64,000 bases of DNA from assembly GCF_000819805.1 (NCBI RefSeq), contig NZ_CDCE01000004.1:38947-102946 (forward strand), read 5' to 3'. The first letter of the stretch is position 1, and each line of letters opens with the position of its first letter. Under the pieces are notes generated by a model. The model ran no database searches. It worked only from the letters and a program-made list of their open reading frames with translations, and was not told where the DNA came from. Source of the DNA: Aeromonas diversa CDC 2478-85. Its GTDB lineage: Bacteria; Pseudomonadota; Gammaproteobacteria; Enterobacterales; Aeromonadaceae. The translations under genes were made by a program, and so were the position numbers. This document shows, in pieces, positions 28,519-40,557 of the stretch.

Positions 28519-31500
28519 TGAGGCTCTCGGAACTCTCTCTCGAGCGCCCCGTGCTCGCCACCGTCATCAGCCTGATGCTCTGCGTCTTCGGCGTGCTCGC
28601 CTTTCGCGCCCTGCCCCTGCGGGAGATGCCCGACACGGCCGCCCCCGTGGTTTCTGTCGAGACGGGTTACGAGGGGGCCTCGGCCTCCGTGGTCGAGTCG
28701 CGCATCACCAAGCCACTCGAGGATCAGTTCTCGGGCATCGCCGGCATCAAGGCCATCAGCTCGGACACGGTCGATGGCTTCTCGAGCGTCACCATCGAGT
28801 TTGTGCCGGAGCGGGATCTCGATGCGGCCGCCAGCGACGTGCGCGATGCCGTGGCCCGGGCCGCCTGGGTGCTGCCCCGGGAGGCAGATACCCCCGTGGT
28901 CAGCAAGGCCGATGCCAATGACGAGGTGATCCTCTGGGTGACCCTGAGATCCAGCCACATGGACAGCGTGGCCCTGAACGATTACGCCAAGCGCACCCTG
29001 ATCGATCGCCTGAGTCTGGTGGACGGGGTGAGCCAGGTCTTCCTCGGTGGCGGCCAGGAGCGGGTGATGAACGTGCGCATCGACCCCATCGCCATGGCGG
29101 CGCGCGGGATCACGGTGAGTGACATCATAGCGGCCCTCGAGCGAGAAAACGTGGAGTTGCCCGCCGGGGAACTCAAGAACAACCAGCAGACCTTCACCGC
29201 ACGGATCCGGCGCAGCTACAGCCAGGAGCGGGACTTTCGCTATCTGGTGATAAAGCGCGAACCAAACGGTGCCGTGGTACGCCTGCAGGAGGTGGCCAAG
29301 GTGTGGGCCGGCGCCAAGCAGGAGGAGAGCCTGTTCAAGGCGAGCGGGGTCAACGTGGTGGGGCTGGGGATCATCAAGCAGTCCCAGGCCAATACCCTGG
29401 ATGTGATCGCCGGCGTCAAGGCGGAGCTCGCCGAGGTGACCCCCTTCCTGCCGGAAGGAACCCGCCTGGTGCCCACCTATGACAGCTCGGTCTTCATCCA
29501 GAGTGCCATCGACGAGGTCTACCAGACGCTCGCCATCACGGCGAGCCTGGTGGTGCTCATCATCTATATCTTCCTCGGCCAGGTGCGGGCGACCCTGATC
29601 CCGGCCGTCACTGTGCCGGTCTCCCTCATCGCCGCCTTCATGGTGGCCATGGCTTTTGGCTACTCGGTCAACCTCATCACAATGATGGCGCTGATCCTCG
29701 CCATCGGACTGGTGGTGGACGACGCCATCGTCGTGCTGGAGAACATCCATCACCACCTGGAGCGGGGGCGCTCCCCCCTGTTGGCCGCCTGGCACGGCAC
29801 CCGCGAGGTGGGCTTTGCGGTGATCGCCACCACTGCCGTGCTGGTGATGGTGTTTCTGCCCATCGTCTTCATGGGGGGGACCCTGGGGCGCATCTTCACC
29901 GAGTTTGCGGTGCTGCTGGCGGCGGCCGTGGCCTTCTCCAGCCTGGTGGCCCTGACCCTCTCTCCGGTGATGGGGGCCAAGCTGCTCAAGCCCCAGGCCA
30001 ATCCCAACCGCTTCAGCCAGTGGCTCGATGAGCGCTTCGCCGCCATGGAGGCGACCTATGAGGGTTGGCTGCGGCGGGTACTGGCGCACTCGCTCTGGGT
30101 GCCCCCCATTCTGCTCCTGTTGCTCGGCGGCTCGGTCTGGCTCTATCAGAAGTTGCCCCAGAGCCTGACGCCCCCCGAGGATCGCGGCGCCATCTTCCTG
30201 CTGGTGAAAGGGGCCCCCGGGGCCAGTTACGAGCGAATGAAGTCGTCGATGCTGGCCATCGAGCAGCGACTCCTGCCCATGGTGGGCAAGGGGGATGTGG
30301 CCAACATCACGGTGCGAACCCCGGGCTGGGGCGATGGGATCAACTCGGGCATCGTCGTCTTCAACCTGGAGAAGTGGGAGACGGGGCGTCGCCCGGTGCA
30401 GGCCATCGTCGCCGAGGTGAGGAGCAAGCTGGCGGACCTGCCCGACGTCATCACCATACCCATACTCCCCTCCAGTATCCGCGGTAGTACCCGGGCGCCG
30501 GTCCAGTTTGTGATAGGCGGCGCCGAATACGGGGAGCTCAAGGGGTGGGCCGACCTGCTGGTGGAGAAGGCCAAGGCCAATCCGGGTCTGAGCGATGTGG
30601 ACATCGACTACGACGAGACCAAGCCCGAGCTTGAGGTAGAGATCGATCAGGAGCGGGCGGCGCGTCTGGGCATCCCGGTGCGCGACATCGCCCAGACCCT
30701 GGAGACCCTGCTCGGTGGGCGGCGTACCACCACCTTCGTGGAGCGGGGGGAGGAGTACGACGTCTACCTGCGGGGGCTCGCCGATCGCTTCAACGCCAAG
30801 GGGGATCTCGCCTCCATCTATGTCCGTACCCAGGAGGGGAGGCTGGTGAGCCTCGATAACCTGGTACGCTTCACCGAGCAAGGGACGGCCAGCCAGCTCT
30901 CTCACTACAATCGCAAGAAGGCGATCACCCTGAGCGCCAACCTGGTGGAAGATTACAGCCTGGGTGAGGCGCTGGCGTTTCTCGAGCAGACGGTGCAACA
31001 GGAGTTGCCGCCCTATGCGGTGGTGGACTACAAGGGCGAATCGCTGGAGTACCGCAGTAACCAGGGCAGCGTCATGTTTATCTTCATGCTGGCCCTGGTG
31101 GTGGTCTATCTCATCCTGGCAGCCCAGTTCGAGAGCTTCGTCCACCCGTTTATCGTCTTGCTGACCGTGCCGCTCGGATTGGCGGGCGCCTTGCTTGGCC
31201 TCTGGTGGTGGGGGATGAGCATCAATCTTTACAGTCAGATTGCCATGATCATGCTCATTGGCCTGGTCACCAAGAACGGCATCCTCATCGTGGAGTTTGC
31301 CAACCAGCTGCGCGACCGGGGAGTCTCCTTCGACGAGGCCATCTGCGCCGGTGCGGTGCGGCGCCTTCGCCCGATCCTGATGACTGCCGCCACGACGGTG
31401 ATCGGGGCCATTCCGCTGCTCATCGGCAGCGGTGCCGGGGCCGAGAGCCGTCAGGCGGTTGGCATAGTGGTCTTCTGCGGTGTCTTGTTGGCCACCCTGC

Positions 31501-31655
31501 TGACCCTGCTGCTGATCCCCGCCATGTATCGCTTGCTGGCGCGCCATACCCGCTCGCCCGAGTCACAGCGCAGGGAGCTGGAGGCCGCCTTGGCACAGGA
31601 GGGGGACACTGCCCATCAGGCGTGCCGCAAAGTGGGTGGGGATGGGATACGCTGA
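28518..31655 (+). CDS. RND efflux permease (pump 2)
   Basis: A 1045-residue HAE-1 type proton-driven exporter. Twelve membrane segments with two large periplasmic loops. The proton-relay pair is D401-D402 (GLVVDDAIVVLENIHHHL) and the helix-10 lysine is in GLVTKNGILIVEF. The family belongs to the shorter-adaptor VexF/MdtF-like side rather than AcrB: VETGYEGASASVVESRITKP at the first loop. Same length as the pump-3 permease at 49090 and shares the run LLAAWHGTREVGFAVIATTA with it. No outer-membrane factor is adjacent. Confidence 0.92.
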   Translation: MRLSELSLERPVLATVISLMLCVFGVLAFRALPLREMPDTAAPVVSVETGYEGASASVVESRITKPLEDQFSGIAGIKAISSDTVDGFSSVTIEFVPERDLDAAASDVRDAVARAAWVLPREADTPVVSKADANDEVILWVTLRSSHMDSVALNDYAKRTLIDRLSLVDGVSQVFLGGGQERVMNVRIDPIAMAARGITVSDIIAALERENVELPAGELKNNQQTFTARIRRSYSQERDFRYLVIKREPNGAVVRLQEVAKVWAGAKQEESLFKASGVNVVGLGIIKQSQANTLDVIAGVKAELAEVTPFLPEGTRLVPTYDSSVFIQSAIDEVYQTLAITASLVVLIIYIFLGQVRATLIPAVTVPVSLIAAFMVAMAFGYSVNLITMMALILAIGLVVDDAIVVLENIHHHLERGRSPLLAAWHGTREVGFAVIATTAVLVMVFLPIVFMGGTLGRIFTEFAVLLAAAVAFSSLVALTLSPVMGAKLLKPQANPNRFSQWLDERFAAMEATYEGWLRRVLAHSLWVPPILLLLLGGSVWLYQKLPQSLTPPEDRGAIFLLVKGAPGASYERMKSSMLAIEQRLLPMVGKGDVANITVRTPGWGDGINSGIVVFNLEKWETGRRPVQAIVAEVRSKLADLPDVITIPILPSSIRGSTRAPVQFVIGGAEYGELKGWADLLVEKAKANPGLSDVDIDYDETKPELEVEIDQERAARLGIPVRDIAQTLETLLGGRRTTTFVERGEEYDVYLRGLADRFNAKGDLASIYVRTQEGRLVSLDNLVRFTEQGTASQLSHYNRKKAITLSANLVEDYSLGEALAFLEQTVQQELPPYAVVDYKGESLEYRSNQGSVMFIFMLALVVVYLILAAQFESFVHPFIVLLTVPLGLAGALLGLWWWGMSINLYSQIAMIMLIGLVTKNGILIVEFANQLRDRGVSFDEAICAGAVRRLRPILMTAATTVIGAIPLLIGSGAGAESRQAVGIVVFCGVLLATLLTLLLIPAMYRLLARHTRSPESQRRELEAALAQEGDTAHQACRKVGGDGIR

Positions 31656-31724
31656 TAGATGGGGTGCAAGATGGCCCCCGATGGAGCCATGGGATAAGCT
31701 GACCTGTCGGTTGGGGAGACGAGT

Positions 31725-32186
31725 ATGAAATGGTTAGGCTGGATGATGGTGTGGTGTGCGCTCTGGCTGAGTCAGGCCCTGGCGAGCGACACGCTCCTTA
31801 CCCTGGAGAAACCGGGAGAGCAGCTGCGCTTCGATGAGAGCATGGTCATGGGCCTGCCCCAGTATGAGATCAGGACCCATACCCCCTGGTATCCGGGGGC
31901 GCGTACCTTTCGGGGGCCTCTGCTGGCCGATCTGCTGCGTCAGGCCGATGCCAGTGGAAAGATACTCTGGGTGCATGCCCTCAATGACTATATGGCGCAG
32001 ATCCCCATGAGCGACCTGCAGGCCTATTCGCCCATCCTGGCCCACAGCGTCGACGGTGAGCGGATGTCGGTGCGCGAGCGGGGCCCCTTCATCATCATCT
32101 ACCCCTTCGATCAGCTGCCCGATCTCAAGAACAAGCGCTACTATGCGCGCTCGGTGTGGCAGGTAAACCGGATCCGGGTGGAGTGA
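31725..32186 (+). CDS. Periplasmic SUOX-fold-like protein paired with a sensor kinase
   Basis: A 153-residue protein with a Sec signal (about residues 1-20, ALA-SDT). The body resembles the small bacterial members of the sulfite-oxidase (oxidoreductase molybdopterin-binding) fold: TPWYPGARTFRGPLLADLLRQA, then IPMSDLQAYSPILA and GPFIIIYPFDQLP. The only cysteine is in the signal peptide, so the mature protein lacks the Mo-ligand Cys and is unlikely to be a molybdoenzyme. It ends 3 bp before the hybrid kinase gene, which suggests it is the periplasmic sensory partner of that kinase. Family assignment is by pattern and moderately sure. Confidence 0.65.
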   Translation: MKWLGWMMVWCALWLSQALASDTLLTLEKPGEQLRFDESMVMGLPQYEIRTHTPWYPGARTFRGPLLADLLRQADASGKILWVHALNDYMAQIPMSDLQAYSPILAHSVDGERMSVRERGPFIIIYPFDQLPDLKNKRYYARSVWQVNRIRVE

Positions 32187-32189
32187 CCC

Positions 32190-34390
<2,201 letters not shown>

Positions 34391-34400
<10 letters not shown>

Positions 34401-34693
34401 CCGAGCTCACGGGCGATCCGTGTCGCCTCGCTGGCCACCCACTCGGGGTTGATGGGGCCCCAATCTTCAATCACATAGTGTCCCTGGTTATTGCGCTCCC
34501 CCTGCCCCTGATGAAAGAGGCAGACGATATCGAGCTCGGCCAGGGCCGACAGGGTATCCTGAGCGGTGCGTCTGGGCATGCCGGTCGCCTCCATCAGGTC
34601 GGGGACGGTGGCGATGCCGCGGCTCACCAGATGTGCCACATAAAGGCGGCGAAAGAAGCTGGTTCTGGTCTTGCTCTGTTTGTCGTCATGCAT
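34391..34693 (-). CDS. Small winged-helix DNA-binding protein
   Basis: About 100 residues ([20 protein letters not shown] onward) with a helix-turn-helix: [28 protein letters not shown], followed by a predicted wing ([17 protein letters not shown]). The start at 34693 is chosen because it sits directly before the conserved-looking N-terminus; the frame is open to 34768. Its last 10 bp overlap the end of the hybrid kinase gene on the opposite strand. It is a predicted transcription factor with unknown target. Confidence 0.7.
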
Positions 34694-34708
34694 GAGGGCT
34701 GTCTCGAA

Positions 34709-34726
34709 AGGCCCCTTGCGGGGCCA
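34709..34726 (-). terminator. Terminator after the DUF1523 gene
   Basis: ggcccc-gcaa-ggggcc hairpin followed on the minus strand by TTTCG, between the DUF1523 stop and the winged-helix start. Confidence 0.6.
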
Positions 34727-34734
34727 CTGAAGGA

Positions 34735-35256
34735 TCACTCGGCGTTTTCGAAGGCACGCCACAGCCACAGGGCGGCACGTCCCATCACCAGGGCCCAGAC
34801 CCCGAACCAGAGCCAGCGGAAGAAGCTCCAGGTAGAGGCATCGGCCGTGGCCTCCTGCACCTTGGTGACGTTGGGGAACATGGAGAACATGTTGATGCGC
34901 CAGCCATAGGAGGTGATGGTGGCCTGCTTCTTGTCAAACTCCATGGACTTGGCCTTGGCCTGCACATCGGCGGCGTCAAACTTGAAGTAGAAGGGCCAGC
35001 CCCAGCCGGTGTCCTCGTTGCGGAACACCCGCACCTTGTCGCCGGCGTTCTCCGTGTAGATGTAGTAGACGTCCGTGGTGGGGCCGTCGGCCGGGTTCTT
35101 CTTGCTGATGGGACCATCCTTGTCGGTGCGCTTCACCTCCACCCCTGTGATGGTGGTGATCTGCTTCTCGGGCAGGTAGTAGTCGAGCCAGAGCGCGGAG
35201 AGCAGGGCGATGATCCCCAGGGTGATGAAGGCGGGTTTTTCGAATTTGGCTTTCAT
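34735..35256 (-). CDS. DUF1523 family membrane protein
   Basis: A 173-residue protein with an N-terminal membrane helix (about residues 9-28), a periplasmic domain (ITGVEVKRTDKDGPISKK ... TDVYYIYTENAGDKVRVFRNEDTGWGWPFYFKFD) and a second helix near the C-terminus (about 143-166). The TGWGWPFYFKFDAADVQAKA block is what I associate with DUF1523, whose function is not known. Single-gene unit ended by a hairpin. Confidence 0.7.
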   Translation of the reverse strand: MKAKFEKPAFITLGIIALLSALWLDYYLPEKQITTITGVEVKRTDKDGPISKKNPADGPTTDVYYIYTENAGDKVRVFRNEDTGWGWPFYFKFDAADVQAKAKSMEFDKKQATITSYGWRINMFSMFPNVTKVQEATADASTWSFFRWLWFGVWALVMGRAALWLWRAFENAE

Positions 35257-35455
35257 GGGGCCTCAATGGGTATGTGAGCGTGGCCATACCTTACCCAAGA
35301 ACGCCTGGTCCGCCCAGTGCGGGATGTGGCAAAAACGTGAAAAAGTCGTTTAAAACAACCCTCTGTGCTCTTTTCGAGGCACCAGAGTGCGGCTGCCTTG
35401 CCTCCCTCTGCCGGCGCAGGCATGATGCTGGGTCATTCTCGTCGAGGAACATAGT

Positions 35456-36085
35456 GTGTCAGCCTGGATTGACCCGGCCATTTTGGCCCTCTTTATCCCC
35501 ACCTTCTTTTTCGTCTCTGTCACCCCCGGCATGTGCATGACCCTGGCCATGACCCTCGGCATGAGCATTGGGCTGCGCCGGACGCTGCACATGATGTGGG
35601 GAGAGCTCATCGGCGTGGCCCTGGTCTCGGTGCTCTCGGTCCTTGGGGTGGCGGCCGTGATGCTCAACTACCCGACCCTGTTCCATCTCTTCAAGTATGT
35701 CGGCGGGGCTTATCTGCTCTGGCTCGGCATCCAGCTGTGGCGCTCGCGCGGCAGCATGGCGTTCTCCACCCAGAGTGACGCCCGGGTCTCGACCCCCTGG
35801 AGCCTGGCCATGCAGGGATTTGTCACGGCCATCGCCAACCCCAAGGGGTGGGCCTTCATGGTCTCCCTGCTGCCCCCCTTCATCAGCCCGGCTCAGCCTC
35901 TGGGCCCGCAAATCACGGCCCTGGTGGCGCTCATCCTGGTCATCGAGTTCAGCTGTCTGGTGCTCTACGCCAGCGGCGGCCGCACCCTGCGTCACTTCCT
36001 CGCCAGGAGTGGCAATGTGCGGCTGATGAACCGTATCGCCGGTACCCTGATGATGGGGGTGGGGCTCTGGCTGGCGCTGGGCTGA
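35456..36085 (+). CDS. LysE/RhtB family amino-acid exporter
   Basis: A 209-residue inner-membrane protein with six predicted helices. The LysE/RhtB signature is clear: SVTPGMCMTLAMTLGMSIGLRR at the first loop, then KYVGGAYLLWLGIQLWRSR and GFVTAIANPKGWAFMVSLLPPFI. The family exports amino acids or their analogues; the substrate cannot be read. The start is GTG at 35456, preceded by GAGGAACATA. No LysR-type regulator is adjacent. Confidence 0.88.
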   Translation: MSAWIDPAILALFIPTFFFVSVTPGMCMTLAMTLGMSIGLRRTLHMMWGELIGVALVSVLSVLGVAAVMLNYPTLFHLFKYVGGAYLLWLGIQLWRSRGSMAFSTQSDARVSTPWSLAMQGFVTAIANPKGWAFMVSLLPPFISPAQPLGPQITALVALILVIEFSCLVLYASGGRTLRHFLARSGNVRLMNRIAGTLMMGVGLWLALG

Positions 36086-36089
36086 GACG

Positions 36090-36114
36090 AGACGGGGCGC
36101 ATTGCGCCCCGTCT
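36090..36114. terminator. Hairpin between the LysE and antiporter genes
   Basis: agacggggcgc / gcgccccgtct perfect inverted repeat between convergent genes, without a good T-run on either side. Confidence 0.5.
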
Positions 36115-36116
36115 GC

Positions 36117-37328
36117 TTAGGCGCCGCCGCCGAGCCGTTTGACCCAGGGGTTGGCGGTGATGCCGTGCAGCACCACGCTCAGCACTATGGTGCAGAGCAC
36201 GGTACTGAGTATGGGGGAGAGCCCCTCGAGCGGGGGCGTGTGCTGCAACACCATGACGGCGAAGACGATGCTGGCGAGGCCGCGCGGACCGAACCAGCCG
36301 ATGAAAAGGCGCAGACCCGGCCGCAGCGTCGTCCCCCACAGGGCAATCCAGACCGGCACCATGCGCAGCAGGGTCAGGCTGGCCAGGGCATAGCACCAGG
36401 GGCGCCAGTCATCGAGCGACAACAGCAGCGGCACTACGGTGGCGCCAAACACCATCCATACCAGCACGGAGAGCAGCTCTCCATACCCCTCGTTGCTCTC
36501 CAGATAGGTGTGGCGATGCTCCCCCATGCGCCGGCCGATGAGCAGGCCGCCGACGAAGGCGGCGATAAAGCCGCTGCCACCCAGGCTCTGGGCCAGGGCA
36601 AAGCAGAGCAGAGCCAGCCCGGGCAGGGTGAGTTGGCGCCACAGGGGCAGGGTCCAACCGTGGAGAGTGCTCTGGCGCAGCAGATAAACGGTAAAGCGCG
36701 CCAGCGCCCAGGCGACCAGCACGCCGATCCCAATCTCTTCCAGCAGCAGGGTGATGGCGAGGGAGGCCGTGCCCTGATGCTGCTCGGTGGGGGCGATGAG
36801 GGCGAGCAGCAGGAGCAGCACAGGGACGCAGATGCCGTCGTTGAGCCCGCTCTCCTGATTGAGCCCCTCTCGCACCGGGGCCGGCACCGCCGGGTTGCTC
36901 ACCACCGCCTTGCCGAGCGCCGCGTCGGTTGGCGCCAGCAGGGTGGCGAGAATGGCGAGCTCGAGCAGGGGGAGCTCGGGGTAGATAAGCAGGCCAAAGA
37001 GGGTGCCGGCGATCAGGGTGAGGGGCAGTCCTATCAGCAGTAGTCGCACCGGCAGGCCGCGGTTGGCGGTGAGCACGCGCCAATCGGTGTTGGCGGCGTC
37101 GGTGAAGAGCACCACCACCAGGGTGAGCTCGGCGAGCAGCTTGATCCCCTCGCTCTCGACCGACAGGGAGAGCAGCTCGAGGCCGCCGGGCCCAAGTAGC
37201 CAGCCGACCAGCATAAACAGCAGCGGACCGCTGACCAGGCGGGACTCGAAGCGTCCGGCCAGCTGGCTGTAGAGCAGCAGGAAGGCGGCGAAGAGGGCGA
37301 GATTCTGATACAGGCTGGATGCGTCCAT
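36117..37328 (-). CDS. Cation:proton antiporter (CPA1/CPA2-type)
   Basis: A 403-residue inner-membrane exchanger with 11-13 predicted helices. The Asp pair region FTDAANTDW, the conserved APTDAALGKAVV and NQESGLNDGICVPVLLLL segments and FGPRGLASIVFAVMVL match sodium/proton antiporters; the key Asp of ESGLNDG is present. The start at 37328 (MDASSLYQNL) is preceded by ATAGGAG. The frame extends 330 bp further upstream without conserved sequence. Function is presumably Na+ or K+ extrusion and pH control. Confidence 0.85.
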   Translation of the reverse strand: MDASSLYQNLALFAAFLLLYSQLAGRFESRLVSGPLLFMLVGWLLGPGGLELLSLSVESEGIKLLAELTLVVVLFTDAANTDWRVLTANRGLPVRLLLIGLPLTLIAGTLFGLLIYPELPLLELAILATLLAPTDAALGKAVVSNPAVPAPVREGLNQESGLNDGICVPVLLLLLALIAPTEQHQGTASLAITLLLEEIGIGVLVAWALARFTVYLLRQSTLHGWTLPLWRQLTLPGLALLCFALAQSLGGSGFIAAFVGGLLIGRRMGEHRHTYLESNEGYGELLSVLVWMVFGATVVPLLLSLDDWRPWCYALASLTLLRMVPVWIALWGTTLRPGLRLFIGWFGPRGLASIVFAVMVLQHTPPLEGLSPILSTVLCTIVLSVVLHGITANPWVKRLGGGA

Positions 37329-37429
37329 GACGGCTCCTATCCGTGGTTTCTTCTTGAAAAACAGCGGCTTTGATTGCACCAACAGTATAGGAGGCGGGGC
37401 AACAAAGGGGGAGCCCGGCCACACACAGA

Positions 37430-37456
37430 GCAGACCCCGGCGGGGCCGGGGTCTGC
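37430..37456 (-). terminator. Hairpin after the GH84 gene
   Basis: gcagaccccggc / gccggggtctgc perfect stem just after the GH84 stop codon. The U-tract is poor. Confidence 0.55.
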
Positions 37457-37461
37457 GGGGG

Positions 37462-38565
37462 TTAATCGGTGAGGCAGTCGGGGTCGAAGGCGTAGTCGCC
37501 CCCGAGCCAACCGAGGATCTCGTCGGCGCAGGCCTGTCCACGGAAGGGGCGATAGTGGCGGGCCAACATATCCTGCTGTTCGGCACTGAGCTGCGCGAGG
37601 CCCACCTCCTGAAGCAGGGGAAGATCTTCTTCGATACGCGGTCCCAGCTGGGGGCCACAGGCCGCCTGCAGGGCGGCGTGCAGGGCCTGACTGGGGTCGT
37701 AGCGTTCGCCGAGCCGGTAGCTCATGGGCAGGGTGGCCAGCGGTATGGTGCTGAGCGCCGCCTGCTTCATGGGGTTGACCGCGTGGCCGGCGAGCTCTTG
37801 GGCCAGCCGTGCCGGGCGCTCGGTGAAGGCGTCGAGGTAGAGGAAATGGCTCGACTTGCTACCGTCGTTGACCGGGTAGTTGTCCCACAAAAACGGCTTG
37901 CGACCGAGCCACTCACTCACCTGGGCCAGGTGATCGCTCGGGTAGTTCTTGGACATCACCCTGGGGCCGGTCCAGAAGATCTCGAAGCGGCGATCGAGGG
38001 CCTGGCCGAGATCGGTGAGGTACCCCTGGGGCATGGTGCCAAACACCTTCTCGAGGATGGGATCGGTGGAGTAGTAGCTGGGACAGAAGAGCAGTCGGCT
38101 CGCCTTGCTCCAACCGGCGATGTCGTGGGCTATGGTGAGCTGGCGAGTGGCCAGATCCGGGGTATCCCCCTTCATGTCGTCAAACAGCACCGCCAGGATA
38201 TCGGGGGCCAGCTCGTCATCGATGAGGCGAACCTTGGCCTCCAGGGCGGCGCGCTTGCTCCCGTAATCGTGGTGGGCCCCCATGGGGCTGAGCCCCACGC
38301 CGAAGGCCAGCCCGTTGGCACGGCACTCGGCGGCCAGGGCCTTGAGTTCATGCAAGGTCGCCTCGGGCCAGGGCTCGGCCCAGCGTTTACGCAGGCAGGC
38401 GTCCTCCTTGGGGGCATAGAGGTAGAAGCCGTAGCCGTGGCTCGGCAACCAGTGGGCGTAGCGACGCCGCGCGGCCCAGCTCCAGCCCCGGCCGAAGAAG
38501 CCCTCAATCACCCCGAGGGTCGGGGCGGGGGGCATGCCCCCGGTCAGCAGCGTGTTGTATGGCAT
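37462..38565 (-). CDS. GH84-type beta-N-acetylglucosaminidase (OGA-like)
   Basis: A 367-residue protein matching the NAGidase/hyaluronidase (GH84) catalytic domain: GVIEGFFGRGWSW at the start, then YLYAPKEDACLRKRW, and the adjacent catalytic Asp pair D129-D130 in VLFDDMKGDTPDLA. It continues with FCPSYYSTD, FWTGPRV and FLWDNYPVNDGS, all typical. GH84 enzymes remove GlcNAc by substrate-assisted catalysis. There is no signal peptide, so it should act in the cytoplasm, and it lacks the extra domains of secreted hyaluronidases. Start 38565 is chosen because it lies 7 bp after the CvrA-like stop and at the first conserved block. Confidence 0.85.
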   Translation of the reverse strand: MPYNTLLTGGMPPAPTLGVIEGFFGRGWSWAARRRYAHWLPSHGYGFYLYAPKEDACLRKRWAEPWPEATLHELKALAAECRANGLAFGVGLSPMGAHHDYGSKRAALEAKVRLIDDELAPDILAVLFDDMKGDTPDLATRQLTIAHDIAGWSKASRLLFCPSYYSTDPILEKVFGTMPQGYLTDLGQALDRRFEIFWTGPRVMSKNYPSDHLAQVSEWLGRKPFLWDNYPVNDGSKSSHFLYLDAFTERPARLAQELAGHAVNPMKQAALSTIPLATLPMSYRLGERYDPSQALHAALQAACGPQLGPRIEEDLPLLQEVGLAQLSAEQQDMLARHYRPFRGQACADEILGWLGGDYAFDPDCLTD

Positions 38566-38572
38566 GATCCTG

Positions 38573-40300
38573 TTACTCCCCGTCACTCTCTTCACAAAGG
38601 CGCACGCCGATACGGCACACCCTCTCGTCGTCCATTTCGGCCACGGTCCAGCGCATTCCCTGCCACTCCAGCTGATCACCCACCACCAGCTTATCGCCCA
38701 ATACCGTGCTCAGGTAGTCACCCAGCGTCTGATCCTCGATGCCGCTCACATCGAGGGCATAGAGCAGGGAAAGCTCAGCGAGGCGCACGCTCGCCTCGAG
38801 CTGGAAGTCACCGAAGAAGCGCAGATCTTCTTGCGCCTCGGGCGCCTGGCTAAAGAGTTGCCCCAGGGCGGGCAGGGAGCTCTCGTGCCCTATGATGCAG
38901 AGGATGTCGCCGGCCTCCAGCACAGTGCTCCCGCTCGGGTGCAGCAGGGTCTCTTGGCGAAACAGGGCGCTGATCCGGGTCTCGGCCGGCATCTGCAGCT
39001 CCCGCAGGGGAGAGCCGATACACCACTTCTCCGGGCCCAGCCGGTAGATGAAGAGCTCCCATTCGCTTTCGGGATGGATCTCGACCGCCGAGCGGGAGAT
39101 GGGGCTCGGGACGTGCGGGATCTCGACCCGCGCCAGGCGTGAGGCGATGGGCAGTGAGCTTCCCTGCAGCAGCAGCGACACCAGCACGATGAAGAAGGCG
39201 ACGTTGAAGAAGAGCTGGGCGTTGGGGAGCCCCGCCATCATGGGGAAGACGGCGAGGATGATGGGTACGGCGCCACGCAGCCCCACCCAGGAGATGAACC
39301 AGCGTTCCCGGCTGGTGAAGTTCTTGAAGGGAAGCAGGCTCACCCAGACCGCCAGGGGGCGCGCCAGCAGGATCATCCAGGCCGCCAGCAGCAGGGCCGG
39401 CAGGGCGATGGGCAGCAGCTGGCTCGGGGTGACCAGCAGGCCGAGGACCACGAACATGCAGATCTGGCTAAGCCAGGTCAGGCCATCCAGCACCGAGAGG
39501 GTGGTGCTGCGGCTGCGGACCACCTGATTGCCGAGCAGCAGGCCCGCCAGATAGACCGCCAGGATGCCGCTGCCGCCGAGCGCCGTGGTCACGGCGAAGA
39601 TGAGCAGGCCGAAGCTGACGGTGAGCAAGGGGTAGAGACCCGGCGCCAGCACGGCGCGGTTGTTGATGCGCCACAAGAGCCATCCCCCCGCCAGCCCCAG
39701 GATGGCGCCAAGGCCAAACTGCTTGAGAAGGCTCCAGGCGAAGAGGGCTCCACTCACCTGCTGACCCGTGGCCAGCACCTCGATCAGGGTGATGGTGAGA
39801 AAGACAGCCATGGGATCGTTGCTGCCCGACTCAATCTCCAGGGTCGCGCCGACCCGTTGGTTGAGGCTGCGCCCTCCCAGCAGGGAGAACACGGCCGCGG
39901 CATCGGTCGAGCCGACGATGGCGCCGATGAGCAGCCCCTGCAACAGGTCGAGATCAAACAGCCAGGCGGCGGCCAGCCCGGTCAGGCTGGTGGTGAGCAG
40001 CACGCCCAGGGTGGCCAGGGAGAGGGCGGGCCAGAGGGCGACCCGAAATGAGGAGACCTTGGTTCGCATGCCCCCATCGAGCAGTATGATGGCGAGCGCC
40101 AGGTTCCCCACCAGATAGGCCATGGAGTAGTCGGTGAAGTGAATGCCACCGGGGCCATTCTCTCCGGCCAGCATGCCGACGCCGAGGAAGATGAGCAGGA
40201 TAGGAATACCGAGGCGCGACGAGAGTGCGCTCAGCAGCACGCTGATGCCGACCAGCAAGGCCGCAATCAGAAAGAAGTGATTGATGGTTGCGGCATCCAC
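38573..40300 (-). CDS. cvrA: K+/H+ antiporter, NhaP2/CvrA type
   Basis: A 575-residue protein (E. coli CvrA 578). The N-terminal CPA1 membrane domain (about residues 1-385) has [46 protein letters not shown] with the conserved Asp, and [18 protein letters not shown] TrkA-C domain follows (about 405-485, [20 protein letters not shown] ... [11 protein letters not shown]), then a CorC/HlyC-like end domain ([22 protein letters not shown]). In Vibrio parahaemolyticus NhaP2 exchanges K+ for H+ at acid pH. First gene of a likely unit with the GH84 gene (7-bp gap). The upstream gap 40301-40557 is AT-rich and holds no gene. Confidence 0.93.
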   Translation of the reverse strand: MDAATINHFFLIAALLVGISVLLSALSSRLGIPILLIFLGVGMLAGENGPGGIHFTDYSMAYLVGNLALAIILLDGGMRTKVSSFRVALWPALSLATLGVLLTTSLTGLAAAWLFDLDLLQGLLIGAIVGSTDAAAVFSLLGGRSLNQRVGATLEIESGSNDPMAVFLTITLIEVLATGQQVSGALFAWSLLKQFGLGAILGLAGGWLLWRINNRAVLAPGLYPLLTVSFGLLIFAVTTALGGSGILAVYLAGLLLGNQVVRSRSTTLSVLDGLTWLSQICMFVVLGLLVTPSQLLPIALPALLLAAWMILLARPLAVWVSLLPFKNFTSRERWFISWVGLRGAVPIILAVFPMMAGLPNAQLFFNVAFFIVLVSLLLQGSSLPIASRLARVEIPHVPSPISRSAVEIHPESEWELFIYRLGPEKWCIGSPLRELQMPAETRISALFRQETLLHPSGSTVLEAGDILCIIGHESSLPALGQLFSQAPEAQEDLRFFGDFQLEASVRLAELSLLYALDVSGIEDQTLGDYLSTVLGDKLVVGDQLEWQGMRWTVAEMDDERVCRIGVRLCEESDGE

Positions 40301-40521
40301 CCCCGGTCCCCTCCTTAAAATGAGCTAAATAGGCACTACGCTGTCACTTTAATGGCAAGTGTGGAGAATGTCGCCTAAAAATACTTTTTTTATTAAAAAT
40401 CCAATAGATGCATTAACAAATTGAAAAGATTTTAAATCGATATCAGGCCTTTGGCGCGCTCAATGTGGCGCTTGCCGTGGGCAGAAGACTTAAAAAGCAG
40501 TCGAGTCCGACGCCAGAGAGG

Positions 40522-40546
40522 ACTCAGGCCCCGTCGGGGCCTGAGT
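40522..40546 (-). terminator. Hairpin after OmpA-family gene 3
   Basis: actcaggcccc / ggggcctgagt stem, just downstream of the stop codon of the 40558-41580 gene, with no U-run. Confidence 0.5.
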
Positions 40547-40557
40547 CGGTTGGCGGG

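Noticed and set aside
28365..31547. Antisense frame of 1060 codons opposite the pump-2 permease
   Set aside because: The sense strand carries all RND motifs. The antisense product is His/Gln-rich without domains.
37329..37658. Upstream extension of the cation antiporter by 110 codons
   Set aside because: It crosses a terminator hairpin and overlaps the end of the GH84 gene. ATAGGAG precedes 37328.
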